Part shown: in pieces, positions 1 to 6,109 of the stretch
How positions within the stretch are numbered: position 1 is the first letter of the stretch
Layout: each line of letters opens with the position of its first letter
Origin: Bacteroidota bacterium
GTDB taxonomy: Bacteria; Bacteroidota; Ignavibacteria; Ignavibacteriales; Ignavibacteriaceae
Assembly: GCA_023433685.1 (NCBI GenBank)
Contig: JAEYUD010000107.1
Span: forward strand, 1 to 6,336
Direction of reading: 5' to 3'
Length of the DNA: 6,336 nucleotides
Made by a program: the position numbers and the translations under genes
Notes under the pieces: generated by a model
The model's database searches: none
The model's input: the letters and a program-made list of their open reading frames with translations, nothing else
What the model was told of the DNA's origin: nothing

Positions 1-1
1 C

Positions 2-1255
2 CCGGGCGAGCACTTCAGACGTGCCCTCGCGGGATTTCCTTTCCAGACCATGGTTAAAGAGATAATGCACAAGTTCTATGTAAAGGGTGGAATCCCGAAG
101 CATACCCCGTTCAAGGGAATTCCGCATGTCGGTTTTAATCCTTCAAACCTCTTTATCGCCCTTGTGATCTGCGCGAATTTCGCGGTTGTGCGGATGGCAA
201 AAGAGGGACATGATAACCCGATAAGCATAAACTACCTTGAAAAGATCGCTTTTCCACATGTTCACGCGCTTTACGGCGCTATCATGGGTGGAGTGGATAT
301 TATCACGATGGGTGCCGGCATACCACTTCAGATCCCGGCTTTGATCAATGACATTGTCGACGGAAACGATTGCAGTTATTCTGTTCCTGTATCTGGTATG
401 AACATCAAAAGCAGCGCGATAAAATTCAGTCCCGGACAGTTTTTTGGTGAGAAGATCAAAGACCTGAAGAAACCCAAATTCCTGCCGATCATTTCATCCA
501 ATTTGCTCGCAAATCTCTTTCTTAAAAAATCACCCCAGGGAAGTGTCGACGGATTCGTGGTCGAGGAGCCAACAGCGGGAGGTCACAATGCCCCGCCCCG
601 CAGGATTGATCCCGGAGCGCAACCGGGCGATCCACCTGTTTACGGAGAGAAAGACCGGGTCGATTATAACGAAATGGCAAAACTGGGAATCCCCTTCTGG
701 ATCGGAGGCGCGAATGCCTCCCCGGAAAAACTTCGCTATGCCAGATCAGTAGGCGCGGCCGGTATACAGGCAGGCTCAATATTCGCTCTGTCTGAAGAGT
801 CGGGAATGGTTCCAGAACTTAGATCAAAGATCAGAAAACTTGGATATGACGGTGAACTGAACATCAGAACCGATTCCAGAATTTCACCAACCGGCTTCCC
901 CTTCAAATTGGCTGAGATCGAAGGTACCATTGCCGATAACGGGGTGTATGATAGACGCGTTAGGGTCTGCAACAAAGGACTCCTTGTTATACCATACGAA
1001 AAGGATGGCGGAAGGATCGGCTACCGGTGCGCGGCCGAACCGGAGGATAAGTTTATTCATAAAGGTGGCAACCCCGATGAACTCGCCGGACGTGGGTGTC
1101 TTTGCAACGGACTTCTCGCGACCGCCGGTGTAGGCGACGAAATTGAACCACCGATAATAACCCTTGGCGACGATCTTGGCTTCCTGAGAAAACTTATGAA
1201 AAACAATGCCGGTTCTTATTCGGCGGAAGATGCAATCAATTATCTATTGAGTTAA
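2..1255 (+). CDS. Nitronate monooxygenase-like flavin oxidoreductase, 5'-truncated by window edge
   Basis: Probable FMN-dependent oxidoreductase of the nitronate monooxygenase (2-nitropropane dioxygenase) family, a cytoplasmic TIM-barrel enzyme. The reading frame is open from base 2 with no stop, and an aligned start would lie to the left. The Met codon at 50 is therefore probably internal, and the 417 visible residues are the C-terminal part. The GAGIPLQIPALI segment (311-346) is barrel-like. EEPTAGGHNAPPR (563-601) carries the Gly-Gly-His motif whose His (584-586) corresponds to the family's catalytic His. IGGANASPEKL followed by AAGIQAGSIFAL (701-790) fits the FMN phosphate-binding loops. 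A tail motif GRGCLCNGLLA (1091-1123) contains paired cysteines, also seen in larger family members. The true substrate is not evident; nitroalkane oxidation is known only for some members. It lies 2 bp before the transglutaminase-like gene and heads the visible operon. Family call strong, substrate unknown. Confidence 0.85.
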   Translation, partial: PGEHFRRALAGFPFQTMVKEIMHKFYVKGGIPKHTPFKGIPHVGFNPSNLFIALVICANFAVVRMAKEGHDNPISINYLEKIAFPHVHALYGAIMGGVDIITMGAGIPLQIPALINDIVDGNDCSYSVPVSGMNIKSSAIKFSPGQFFGEKIKDLKKPKFLPIISSNLLANLFLKKSPQGSVDGFVVEEPTAGGHNAPPRRIDPGAQPGDPPVYGEKDRVDYNEMAKLGIPFWIGGANASPEKLRYARSVGAAGIQAGSIFALSEESGMVPELRSKIRKLGYDGELNIRTDSRISPTGFPFKLAEIEGTIADNGVYDRRVRVCNKGLLVIPYEKDGGRIGYRCAAEPEDKFIHKGGNPDELAGRGCLCNGLLATAGVGDEIEPPIITLGDDLGFLRKLMKNNAGSYSAEDAINYLLS

Positions 1256-1257
1256 AT

Positions 1258-2502
1258 ATGAGACGCACGGCTTATCTCGTGTTACTGTTTCTGTTTATCG
1301 TTCCGGGACTTTTTGCCCAGGAACCGCACCCAAATGCTGTTAATGTTCCTCCGGGAATTACAGCAGCTGTAAAGTCTGACCCCAAAGCTAATTTTGGTCA
1401 ACTTGTTGACGCTCTCCTGAGCGGTATCTCCACCGACGCTGAAAAGATCCGTGTTCTTCACGACTGGGTGGCTCTTAACATCCAATATGATGTTAACGGC
1501 TTCCTCGGCAATTCGCCCGTGGTTTATGATGTTTATGACGTGATAAAAACGGGAAGATCGGTATGTGAAGGTTACTGCAATGTTTTTGAGCTCTTGCTAA
1601 CAACTGTAGGGATTGAGAATAAAAAAATTAACGGATATGCCCGTGGATACGGTTTTAACCTCTTTTCAGGCGATGAGAAATTTGAGTCGAACCACGCCTG
1701 GACCGCGGTAAAACTCGACGGCGAGTGGAAACTGATAGATGTCACCTGGAACTCCGGTTACATAGACGGGTTGTTCTTCACGCCGAACTACTCACTCGGC
1801 TATTACATGATCGCGCCGGAGAAATTCCTTTACACCCACTTCCCGCAAGACCCACAGTGGCAACTCGTGAGCACTCCACTCAGTTTTGAGAAATTTTCGG
1901 AGATGCCTTACCTGACCGACAGGTTCTTCGCTCTCAATCTCGATCTCGTAACCCCACCCTCGAGAGTCTATAACTGCGGTGAGGAGTTCAGATTGCAGAT
2001 AAAAATTCCTGAAGACGTGGTTGTTACATCCAACCTTTACGACATGGAAGAGAACCGGATAGAGAACAGAACCCTCACACAAAGATCGGGGAAGGATGGA
2101 ACAGTTGACATTCTATTCCCTTCCGCGGGTAAGTTCCACCTGACGATGTTTGCCAGGCACAGAGATGCCAAGGGCCCTTATATCGGTGTCGCGGAATTTG
2201 GATTTATCGCCTCATCAGGTAAAGAAGGCAAGTTTCCTGTGCTTTTCAAGAAGTTCATCGAAAACGGGTGCAAACTCGTTAAACCGGGGGCCTGGCCTTT
2301 CAAGCAGGCGGCTGATTCCACTGTTGATTTCGAGTTCTACGCTCCGGGTGAAGAGGCGGGTGTTGAGACCCCAACCACCATGGTAATGCTTCAGAAGAAC
2401 GCGAACGGGAACTTCGCGGGGAAGGTTAAAATAACCGGACTCCCTGTAAGACCTTTCATGAAACAGGGTTACACCCTTAACTACATCTGTTCATGGGAGT
2501 GA
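1258..2502 (+). CDS. Exported KY-type transglutaminase-fold protein
   Basis: A 414-residue secreted or periplasmic protein with a transglutaminase-like (papain-fold) domain. Residues 1-20 form a signal peptide: Arg-Arg, a hydrophobic core, then LFA|QE as the likely signal peptidase I site. No lipobox Cys is present. Residues about 60-190 are the transglutaminase core: KIRVLHDWVALNIQYD, then GRSVCEGYC with the nucleophile Cys103, SNHAW with His146, and KLIDVTWN with Asp161, so the Cys-His-Asp triad is complete. This arrangement matches the KY (kyphoscoliosis peptidase)/Cyk3 subgroup. Residues about 324-414, with an F-x-ENGCKL motif and beta-rich sequence, look like the C-terminal accessory domain that follows KY-type cores. 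Members may be proteases or cross-linking enzymes; the sequence does not decide between them. The ATG lies 2 bp after the upstream stop with no clear Shine-Dalgarno, so translational coupling is likely. It sits between an oxidoreductase and TRAP genes. Confidence 0.85.
   Translation: MRRTAYLVLLFLFIVPGLFAQEPHPNAVNVPPGITAAVKSDPKANFGQLVDALLSGISTDAEKIRVLHDWVALNIQYDVNGFLGNSPVVYDVYDVIKTGRSVCEGYCNVFELLLTTVGIENKKINGYARGYGFNLFSGDEKFESNHAWTAVKLDGEWKLIDVTWNSGYIDGLFFTPNYSLGYYMIAPEKFLYTHFPQDPQWQLVSTPLSFEKFSEMPYLTDRFFALNLDLVTPPSRVYNCGEEFRLQIKIPEDVVVTSNLYDMEENRIENRTLTQRSGKDGTVDILFPSAGKFHLTMFARHRDAKGPYIGVAEFGFIASSGKEGKFPVLFKKFIENGCKLVKPGAWPFKQAADSTVDFEFYAPGEEAGVETPTTMVMLQKNANGNFAGKVKITGLPVRPFMKQGYTLNYICSWE
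2495..2499 (+). promoter_or_regulatory. Ribosome binding site for dctQ inside the preceding gene's end
   Basis: GGGAG ends 7 bases before the ATG at 2507 and lies within the last codons of the transglutaminase-like gene. This supports the chosen start and coupled translation of the two genes. Confidence 0.7.
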
Positions 2503-2506
2503 ACTG

Positions 2507-3022
2507 ATGGAGAAATTCATCCGGTTCAATGAGCGTGTTCAAGAGTGGGCGGGCGCGGTGGCGGCATTTCTGACCTCGATCCTCGTGCTGCTCGTGGTTG
2601 GTGATGTGGTGGGAAGGTATGTTTTTAACGTTGGAAGTGTTGCCCTTCAGGAGCTCGAGTGGCATATTTTCTCCATCATTTTTCTTCTGGCAGCCGGTTA
2701 CACTTTCAAGCGGGGTGAACACGTGAAGATTGACGTGCTTTACAATCGGTTCACTAAAAAGCGACAGGCATTAGTGGATATCGCCGGCACTGTCGTACTC
2801 CTCTTTTCTTTCACCGGATTCGTGATATGGTATTCGATCGATTTTATCTGGTCGTCTTACCTTATCCACGAGGGCTCGCCCGACCCGGGAGGGCTCCCCG
2901 CGAGGTACCTCCTTAAAACCATGATCCCTGCCGGTTTCATCCTCCTGCTGATGCAGGGGGTGGTTTTCCTTTTGGATGCCGTAAAACGATACAAAAACGG
3001 GGAGGAGAAGAAAAGTGCCTGA
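2507..3022 (+). CDS. dctQ: TRAP transporter small membrane subunit (DctQ)
   Basis: The 171-residue small inner-membrane subunit of a tripartite ATP-independent periplasmic (TRAP) transporter. It pairs with DctM to drive ion-gradient-coupled uptake of organic acids or similar solutes delivered by a periplasmic DctP protein. Four membrane segments are visible at about residues 14-36, 50-67, 88-110 and 135-157. Family hallmarks are Glu51 followed by AGYTFKRGEHVKIDVLY (63-79) after helix 2, and the EGSPDPGGLPARYLLK loop (122-137) before helix 4. The length is typical of unfused DctQ. It starts 4 bp after the transglutaminase-like gene and overlaps dctM by 8 bp, so it is clearly co-transcribed. 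The substrate cannot be told from this subunit. Confidence 0.92.
   Translation: MEKFIRFNERVQEWAGAVAAFLTSILVLLVVGDVVGRYVFNVGSVALQELEWHIFSIIFLLAAGYTFKRGEHVKIDVLYNRFTKKRQALVDIAGTVVLLFSFTGFVIWYSIDFIWSSYLIHEGSPDPGGLPARYLLKTMIPAGFILLLMQGVVFLLDAVKRYKNGEEKKSA
2999..3007 (+). promoter_or_regulatory. Strong ribosome binding site deciding the GTG start of dctM
   Basis: GGGGAGGAG, 7 bases before the GTG at 3015, is the best Shine-Dalgarno match of the left operon. It lies inside the 3' end of dctQ and supports initiation at GTG rather than at a later Met. Confidence 0.8.
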
Positions 3023-4325
3023 TATTTTAGTGGATTTAATGCCGTTCATTTTCTTCTCGGTTGTTATTTTTTCCCTGCTGATGGGCTTCCCCGTGGCGTT
3101 CACCCTCGGCGGTGTTTCGGTGCTTTTCGGCACTTTGATGCTGGGCCCTGAGTTCCTCTCGCTCCTGCCTCTTAGGATCTGGGGTGTGATGTCTAATTTT
3201 GTCCTTCTCGCCGTCCCTATGTTCGTTTTTATGGGGGTGATGTTTGAGCGGTCGGGCATCGCGGAGGAACTTCTTGAAACCATGGCATTAGTATTTGGTA
3301 AAATGCGTGGCGGACTGGCGATCGGGGTGTTGGTTGTTGGAACATTTCTCGGAGCTTCAACGGGAATTGTTGGTGCCACCGTGGTAACCATGGGTGTTAT
3401 TTCCCTCCCCGTAATGATAAAACGTGGTTGCTCAACCACTGATTCAGCAGGAATTATCGCCGCTTCCGGAACATTAGGGCAGATAATCCCGCCGAGCATC
3501 ATACTCGTTCTGCTCGGCAGCGTGATGAACATACCCATCGGTGATCTTTTCGTTGCCGCGATCGCGCCAGGGTTCGTCCTTGTTGGATTTTACTTTATCT
3601 GGATCGTGGCGCTGAATTTCCTTAAACCGTCCGCCTTTCCCCCAATGCCCGATGAAGAACTGGCGGCGTTCAGAAAAGAGCGGGTGAAGAAATTGGTCTC
3701 CGCGTTTCTTTTGCCCGGTACCCTGGTGCTCCTGGTTCTGGGCTCAATATTCTTCGGTGTGGCCTCCCCCACCGAGGCAGCAGGCGTGGGCGCGATCGGC
3801 GCTACAGGTCTTGCGGCACTTCGCAAAAAACTTGACTTTAAAACGATAAAAGAGGTTTCAGGTAAGACGGTCACCATCACAACGATGGCGTTGATGATCC
3901 TGATCGGTGCCACTGCATTCAGTCTGGTTTTCCGTGAACTTGAAGGGGACGTGGTGCTCACGGAAATGATAATGGCTTCTGAGATCTCCCCCGGTATCTT
4001 CCTGTTCTTCGTAATGCTGATAATCTTCCTGCTTGGCTTCCTGATCGACTTTATAGAGATCATTTTCATCGTTGTACCGATTGTGGATCCGATCTTCCGC
4101 CACTTCGGGATGGATATGCTATGGATCGCGATACTCATTGCAATGAATCTGCAGACATCGTTCCTCACTCCCCCGTTCGGATTTAGCCTCTTCTATCTAA
4201 AAGGAGTTGCTCCGCCTGAAGTAAAGACAACAGATATTTACCGGGGTGTGATCCCTTACATTCTGATCCAGGTTGTCGCGCTGCTCGCGGTTTTTCTTAT
4301 TCCGGGTATGGTGAGGTGGCTTTAG
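3015..4325 (+). CDS. dctM: TRAP transporter large membrane subunit (DctM)
   Basis: The 436-residue large, transport-forming subunit of a TRAP transporter, an integral inner-membrane protein of the ion transporter superfamily with about 12 hydrophobic segments along its whole length. Signatures are GTFLGASTGIVGATVVTMG (109-127), the conserved ASGTLGQIIPPSIILVLLG (150-168), ASPTEAAGVGAIGA (250-263), and LQTSFLTPPFGFSLFYLKG (379-397) near the C-terminus. The last motif, together with a spacer around 205-226 rich in charged residues, resembles the subgroup often labelled mannitol/chloroaromatic-type; that label is only an annotation habit and does not prove a substrate. The start is GTG, set by a strong upstream ribosome binding site and the 8-bp overlap with dctQ. 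Its stop codon abuts a tandem repeat. No dctP gene follows, so the binding protein must be encoded elsewhere or upstream of the window. Confidence 0.95.
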   Translation: MPDILVDLMPFIFFSVVIFSLLMGFPVAFTLGGVSVLFGTLMLGPEFLSLLPLRIWGVMSNFVLLAVPMFVFMGVMFERSGIAEELLETMALVFGKMRGGLAIGVLVVGTFLGASTGIVGATVVTMGVISLPVMIKRGCSTTDSAGIIAASGTLGQIIPPSIILVLLGSVMNIPIGDLFVAAIAPGFVLVGFYFIWIVALNFLKPSAFPPMPDEELAAFRKERVKKLVSAFLLPGTLVLLVLGSIFFGVASPTEAAGVGAIGATGLAALRKKLDFKTIKEVSGKTVTITTMALMILIGATAFSLVFRELEGDVVLTEMIMASEISPGIFLFFVMLIIFLLGFLIDFIEIIFIVVPIVDPIFRHFGMDMLWIAILIAMNLQTSFLTPPFGFSLFYLKGVAPPEVKTTDIYRGVIPYILIQVVALLAVFLIPGMVRWL

Positions 4326-4385
4326 AGAACTTGAGTGCGCCGCGGCGCATTGAGAACTTGAGTGCGCCGCGGCGCATTGAGAACT
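4325..4385. repeat. 27-bp tandem repeat, 2.3 copies, each full copy with a GC-rich palindrome
   Basis: Two identical 27-bp units (4325-4351 and 4352-4378) are followed by a 7-base partial third (GAGAACT, 4379-4385). Each unit reads GAGAACTTGAG, then the perfect 14-bp palindrome TGCGCCGCGGCGCA, then TT. The palindromes lie at 4336-4349 and 4363-4376; their centres are 27 bp apart. The array begins on the last base of the dctM stop codon and ends on the middle base of the CDF stop codon, so it fills the whole convergent gap. Its GC richness contrasts with its flanks. There is no T-run after the palindromes on either strand, so it is not a textbook intrinsic terminator. It could still form hairpins or cruciforms, block convergent transcripts, or bind a protein. 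Confidence 0.95.
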
Positions 4386-5310
4386 ACAAAAACAGATTTC
4401 CTTCTTCTTGTTTGAGCTTGTATGCTTCGGGATCCCAGGGTTCGATGTGACAGAGGACGTCTGACACGTTTGGGAAGACTTCGATAAGTTTGTCTTTTAC
4501 TGAGTGAGCTATAAGGTGCCCCTCAAAAACAGACAGGTTGCCGTTAACTATCACATGCATGTCGATGTAATACTCGAATCCCATTTTGCGGATGAAACAC
4601 TTCTCAATATCTTTCACTCCCTCCACTTCACGGGCGCATTCTTTCACCTTCTGAACAAATTCAACTGGTGGCGCTGTATCAAGTATCTCTTTTAATGCCG
4701 GCATGAAAAGCGAGATGGCGTTGTAAATGATTATGAATGATGCAAAAAGGGCCGCGTAGTCATCGGCTTCTTCATAGCCGGTTCCGCCGATCAAGGCGAT
4801 GGCAATACCAATAAAAGCCGCCGCGGAAGTGATGGCGTCACTTCTGTGGTGCCAGGCATCGTTTTTCACCGCGACACTTTCAATTCCTTCACCCACTTCG
4901 ATCACTTTTCTAAAAAGGGTCTCTTTTACCACTACCACTAATACCAGAACGATCAAAGTGAATGGCTCAGGCGCGTGATGAGGCGTGATTATCTCATTCA
5001 AACTCTGAACAATAATTACTATCGCGGCAACTATCAGCATCATGGCAACGAACAGACCGGCAAGTGGTTCCGCTTTGCCGTGCCCGTATGGATGATCTTC
5101 ATCCTTCGGTCGCGACGCGTACTTGATTCCGAGAAGGACTATTGTTGAAGTGAAGATATCTGAGAGTGACTCAATTGCATCTGCCACGAGCGCGTATGAA
5201 TTCCCAAGAATTCCAGCGCCACCTTTTATAATTACCAGAAAAAACGATACAATTATGCCGAGAATGGTGGTTCTCATTCCCTTTATTGGAGCCTGATTCT
5301 TTGTTTTCAA
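4384..5310 (-). CDS. Cation diffusion facilitator (CDF) family metal transporter
   Basis: A 308-residue inner-membrane divalent-metal/proton antiporter of the CDF family (FieF/YiiP-like), expected to export Zn(II), Fe(II), Mn(II) or similar ions. The architecture is canonical: about six membrane helices (residues 1-210), then a cytoplasmic domain (about 211-290). Helix 2 has ADAIESLSD (43-51); Glu47 and Asp51 align with the two transport-site acids of YiiP. HPYGHGKAE (73-81) follows helix 2. Helix 5 has DAWHHRSD (151-158), giving His154 and Asp158. The cytoplasmic domain has DMH (His252), EGHLIAH (265, 269) and CHIEP (His288, Glu290), matching its metal-binding positions. The chosen start is TTG at 5310, 10 bp after the repressor stop, giving an N-terminus of YiiP-like length. 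The alternative ATG at 5277 would shorten it by 11 residues. AGGG precedes both starts, unusually close. It is probably co-transcribed with the S24 repressor. The metal is unknown. Confidence 0.93.
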   Translation of the reverse strand: MKTKNQAPIKGMRTTILGIIVSFFLVIIKGGAGILGNSYALVADAIESLSDIFTSTIVLLGIKYASRPKDEDHPYGHGKAEPLAGLFVAMMLIVAAIVIIVQSLNEIITPHHAPEPFTLIVLVLVVVVKETLFRKVIEVGEGIESVAVKNDAWHHRSDAITSAAAFIGIAIALIGGTGYEEADDYAALFASFIIIYNAISLFMPALKEILDTAPPVEFVQKVKECAREVEGVKDIEKCFIRKMGFEYYIDMHVIVNGNLSVFEGHLIAHSVKDKLIEVFPNVSDVLCHIEPWDPEAYKLKQEEGNLFL

Positions 5311-5318
5311 TTCCCTGC
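5311..5318 (-). promoter_or_regulatory. Possible ribosome binding site for the TTG start of the CDF gene
   Basis: On the minus strand GCAGGGAA sits directly before TTG, within the 10-bp gap after the repressor stop. The AGGG core is only 2 bases from the start codon, so initiation may depend on ribosomes arriving from the upstream gene. The site is suggestive and does not settle TTG against the ATG at 5277. Confidence 0.4.
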
Positions 5319-5320
5319 CG

Positions 5321-5968
5321 TCATTTGTTGTTCTTCTCGATCAGCACAACTTTGTAGACTTTGATATCCTCCTTCTTGAAGAGCATCGGCGGTATCGATT
5401 GATTATACGAAGTAAGCATTGCAACTCCGGGCAGGCTTTCATTTTCAGTGTAGATCTTAAGCGCTCCCTTGGTCTGATCGTAAAGGGCAACCACGAGATC
5501 ACCATGTTTCACCTTCCCGTAAAGACTGACCAGCACGTAGTCTCCCGGACTAACCATCGGCATCATGCTGTAACCAAACTCTTCATCAACCTTCAGATAG
5601 AAATGGGTATCAGGATCGTACTGAAGATCGCGGAACTCGTTCAGGTCACTCCAGTCCTGTATGTCAGCCACACCCGCGGGAACGGTGCCAAGAACCCTGA
5701 AACTTCCTTTTTGCTCACCATTTCCAATATGTCTGATGTGTTCCTGTCCGGTGGGTTTCCCCGTCAGAAGCCAGTCGATATCGCAACCCATTTCGGAGAG
5801 CTTCACGAGAAGTTCCGCGCCGGGGGTGATCTTTCCGGAGAGGTATGAGTTAAGAGTCTGCGGCAGCATATCCAGAAGACGGGCGAAGTCGCTAAGTTTA
5901 TCCGTCCTGCTATAAGCGAATTCTCTTAAGCGGGAGGCTATTAAAGATTTTTCTCGGGTATTTTGCAT
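5321..5968 (-). CDS. CI/LexA-like repressor: helix-turn-helix plus S24 self-cleavage domain
   Basis: A 215-residue transcriptional repressor. Residues about 12-70 form a lambda-repressor/XRE-type DNA-binding domain: KLSDFARLLDMLPQTLNSYLSG has helix-turn-helix spacing and ends in LLTGK. After a short linker, residues about 88-212 are a peptidase S24 domain. The Ala98-Gly99 dipeptide in GTVPAGV fits the self-cleavage site, Ser134 in YSMMP is the nucleophile, and Lys171 in GALKIY is the general base, so the Ser-Lys dyad is intact. In this family DNA damage, through RecA filaments, usually triggers cleavage and derepression; whether that holds here is inference. The usual GDSM motif reads GYSM and is preceded by a few extra acidic residues. 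The ATG is followed upstream by no good Shine-Dalgarno. A dyad 16 bp upstream suggests autoregulation. It precedes the CDF gene by 10 bp. No phage structural gene is visible. Confidence 0.9.
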   Translation of the reverse strand: MQNTREKSLIASRLREFAYSRTDKLSDFARLLDMLPQTLNSYLSGKITPGAELLVKLSEMGCDIDWLLTGKPTGQEHIRHIGNGEQKGSFRVLGTVPAGVADIQDWSDLNEFRDLQYDPDTHFYLKVDEEFGYSMMPMVSPGDYVLVSLYGKVKHGDLVVALYDQTKGALKIYTENESLPGVAMLTSYNQSIPPMLFKKEDIKVYKVVLIEKNNK

Positions 5969-5984
5969 TTAAACTTGACTTATA

Positions 5985-6000
5985 TAAGCTCTTAATCTTA
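5985..6000. promoter_or_regulatory. Operator-like dyad O1 (16 bp, one imperfect pair)
   Basis: TAAGCT-CTTA-ATCTTA: 6-base arms around a 4-base centre with one mismatched pair. It has the same length, spacing and right arm as the dyad at 6039. It lies 16 bp upstream of the repressor start codon, a fitting place for autorepression. Assignment to this repressor is inference from position. Confidence 0.5.
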
Positions 6001-6014
6001 GTTTAGCGACGTGA

Positions 6015-6030
6015 TAAGTTAAAAGTTTTA
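6015..6030. promoter_or_regulatory. Weak third operator-like site O2
   Basis: TAAGTT-AAAA-GTTTTA has the same 16-bp frame as the two better dyads. The left arm differs by one base from TAAGAT, but the right arm matches ATCTTA at only 4 of 6 positions. It lies between them, with start-to-start distances of 30 and 24 bp. In such AT-rich sequence this could be chance. Confidence 0.25.
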
Positions 6031-6040
6031 TAGTTTTATA
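6024..6040 (+). repeat. Tandem direct repeat of AGTTTTAT
   Basis: AGTTTTAT occurs twice back to back (6024-6031 and 6032-6039), followed by A. It overlaps the weak dyad O2 and the left edge of dyad O3. It may be a promoter or UP-like element, a protein half-site pair, or simple AT-rich slippage. Confidence 0.6.
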
Positions 6041-6054
6041 AGATTAACATCTTA
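6039..6054. promoter_or_regulatory. Operator-like perfect dyad O3 (16 bp)
   Basis: TAAGAT-TAAC-ATCTTA has perfectly complementary 6-base arms around a 4-base centre, about the size bound by a dimer of a CI/LexA-like repressor. It lies 55 bp upstream of the small HTH gene. Its similarity to the dyad at 5985 suggests both are bound by the same protein, most likely the divergent S24 repressor. Confidence 0.55.
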
Positions 6055-6099
6055 AATGTAACACTTTTTCGGTAAATATCAAAAAATCAAGCAAGGAAT

Positions 6100-6103
6100 G
6101 AGG
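6100..6103 (+). promoter_or_regulatory. Ribosome binding site for the small HTH gene
   Basis: GAGG lies 6 bases before the ATG at 6110, with a second purine run (AAGGA, 6093-6097) just upstream. The good spacing supports this small gene being translated. Confidence 0.7.
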
Positions 6104-6109
6104 TAAGAA

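Larger units (their letters stand above)
5969..6109. promoter_or_regulatory. AT-rich divergent control region between repressor and small HTH gene
   Basis: This 141-bp non-coding region must hold the promoters of both diverging genes. It is much richer in A and T than the rest of the window. It contains two clear and one weak 16-bp dyads plus an 8-bp tandem direct repeat, listed separately. A weak rightward promoter candidate is TTGACT (5975-5980), 18 bp, TAGTTT (5999-6004); the first dyad would lie across it. A weak leftward candidate is TTGATA (6082-6077), 16 bp, TACATT (6060-6055). Neither matches well, and the host's promoter consensus is unknown. Confidence 0.6.

Noticed and set aside
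50..1255. Met at 50 as the true start of the nitronate monooxygenase-like gene
   Set aside because: The frame stays open to the left edge, the residues before Met are plausible coding sequence, no ribosome site precedes it, and the family usually has more N-terminal barrel sequence.
2771..3538. Long minus-strand open frame of 255 codons opposite dctQ and dctM
   Set aside because: It is antisense to two strongly supported TRAP genes, has a low-complexity Thr/Pro/Ile-rich translation typical of shadow frames, and has no domain I recognise.
3590..4168. Minus-strand open frame of 192 codons opposite dctM
   Set aside because: The Ser/Ile/Arg-rich composition reflects the complement of membrane-helix codons, and dctM conservation explains the stretch.
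4325..4385. Intrinsic terminator or CRISPR array
   Set aside because: No T-run follows the palindromes on either strand, so it is not a standard Rho-independent terminator. The units are contiguous with no unique spacers, so it is not CRISPR.
5399..5848. Plus-strand open frame of 149 codons opposite the S24 repressor
   Set aside because: It is antisense to a gene with clear catalytic motifs, with no recognisable product.
6098..6106. Two-codon minigene ATG-AGG-TAA just before the small HTH gene
   Set aside because: It overlaps the ribosome binding site of the real start and is most simply explained as chance.
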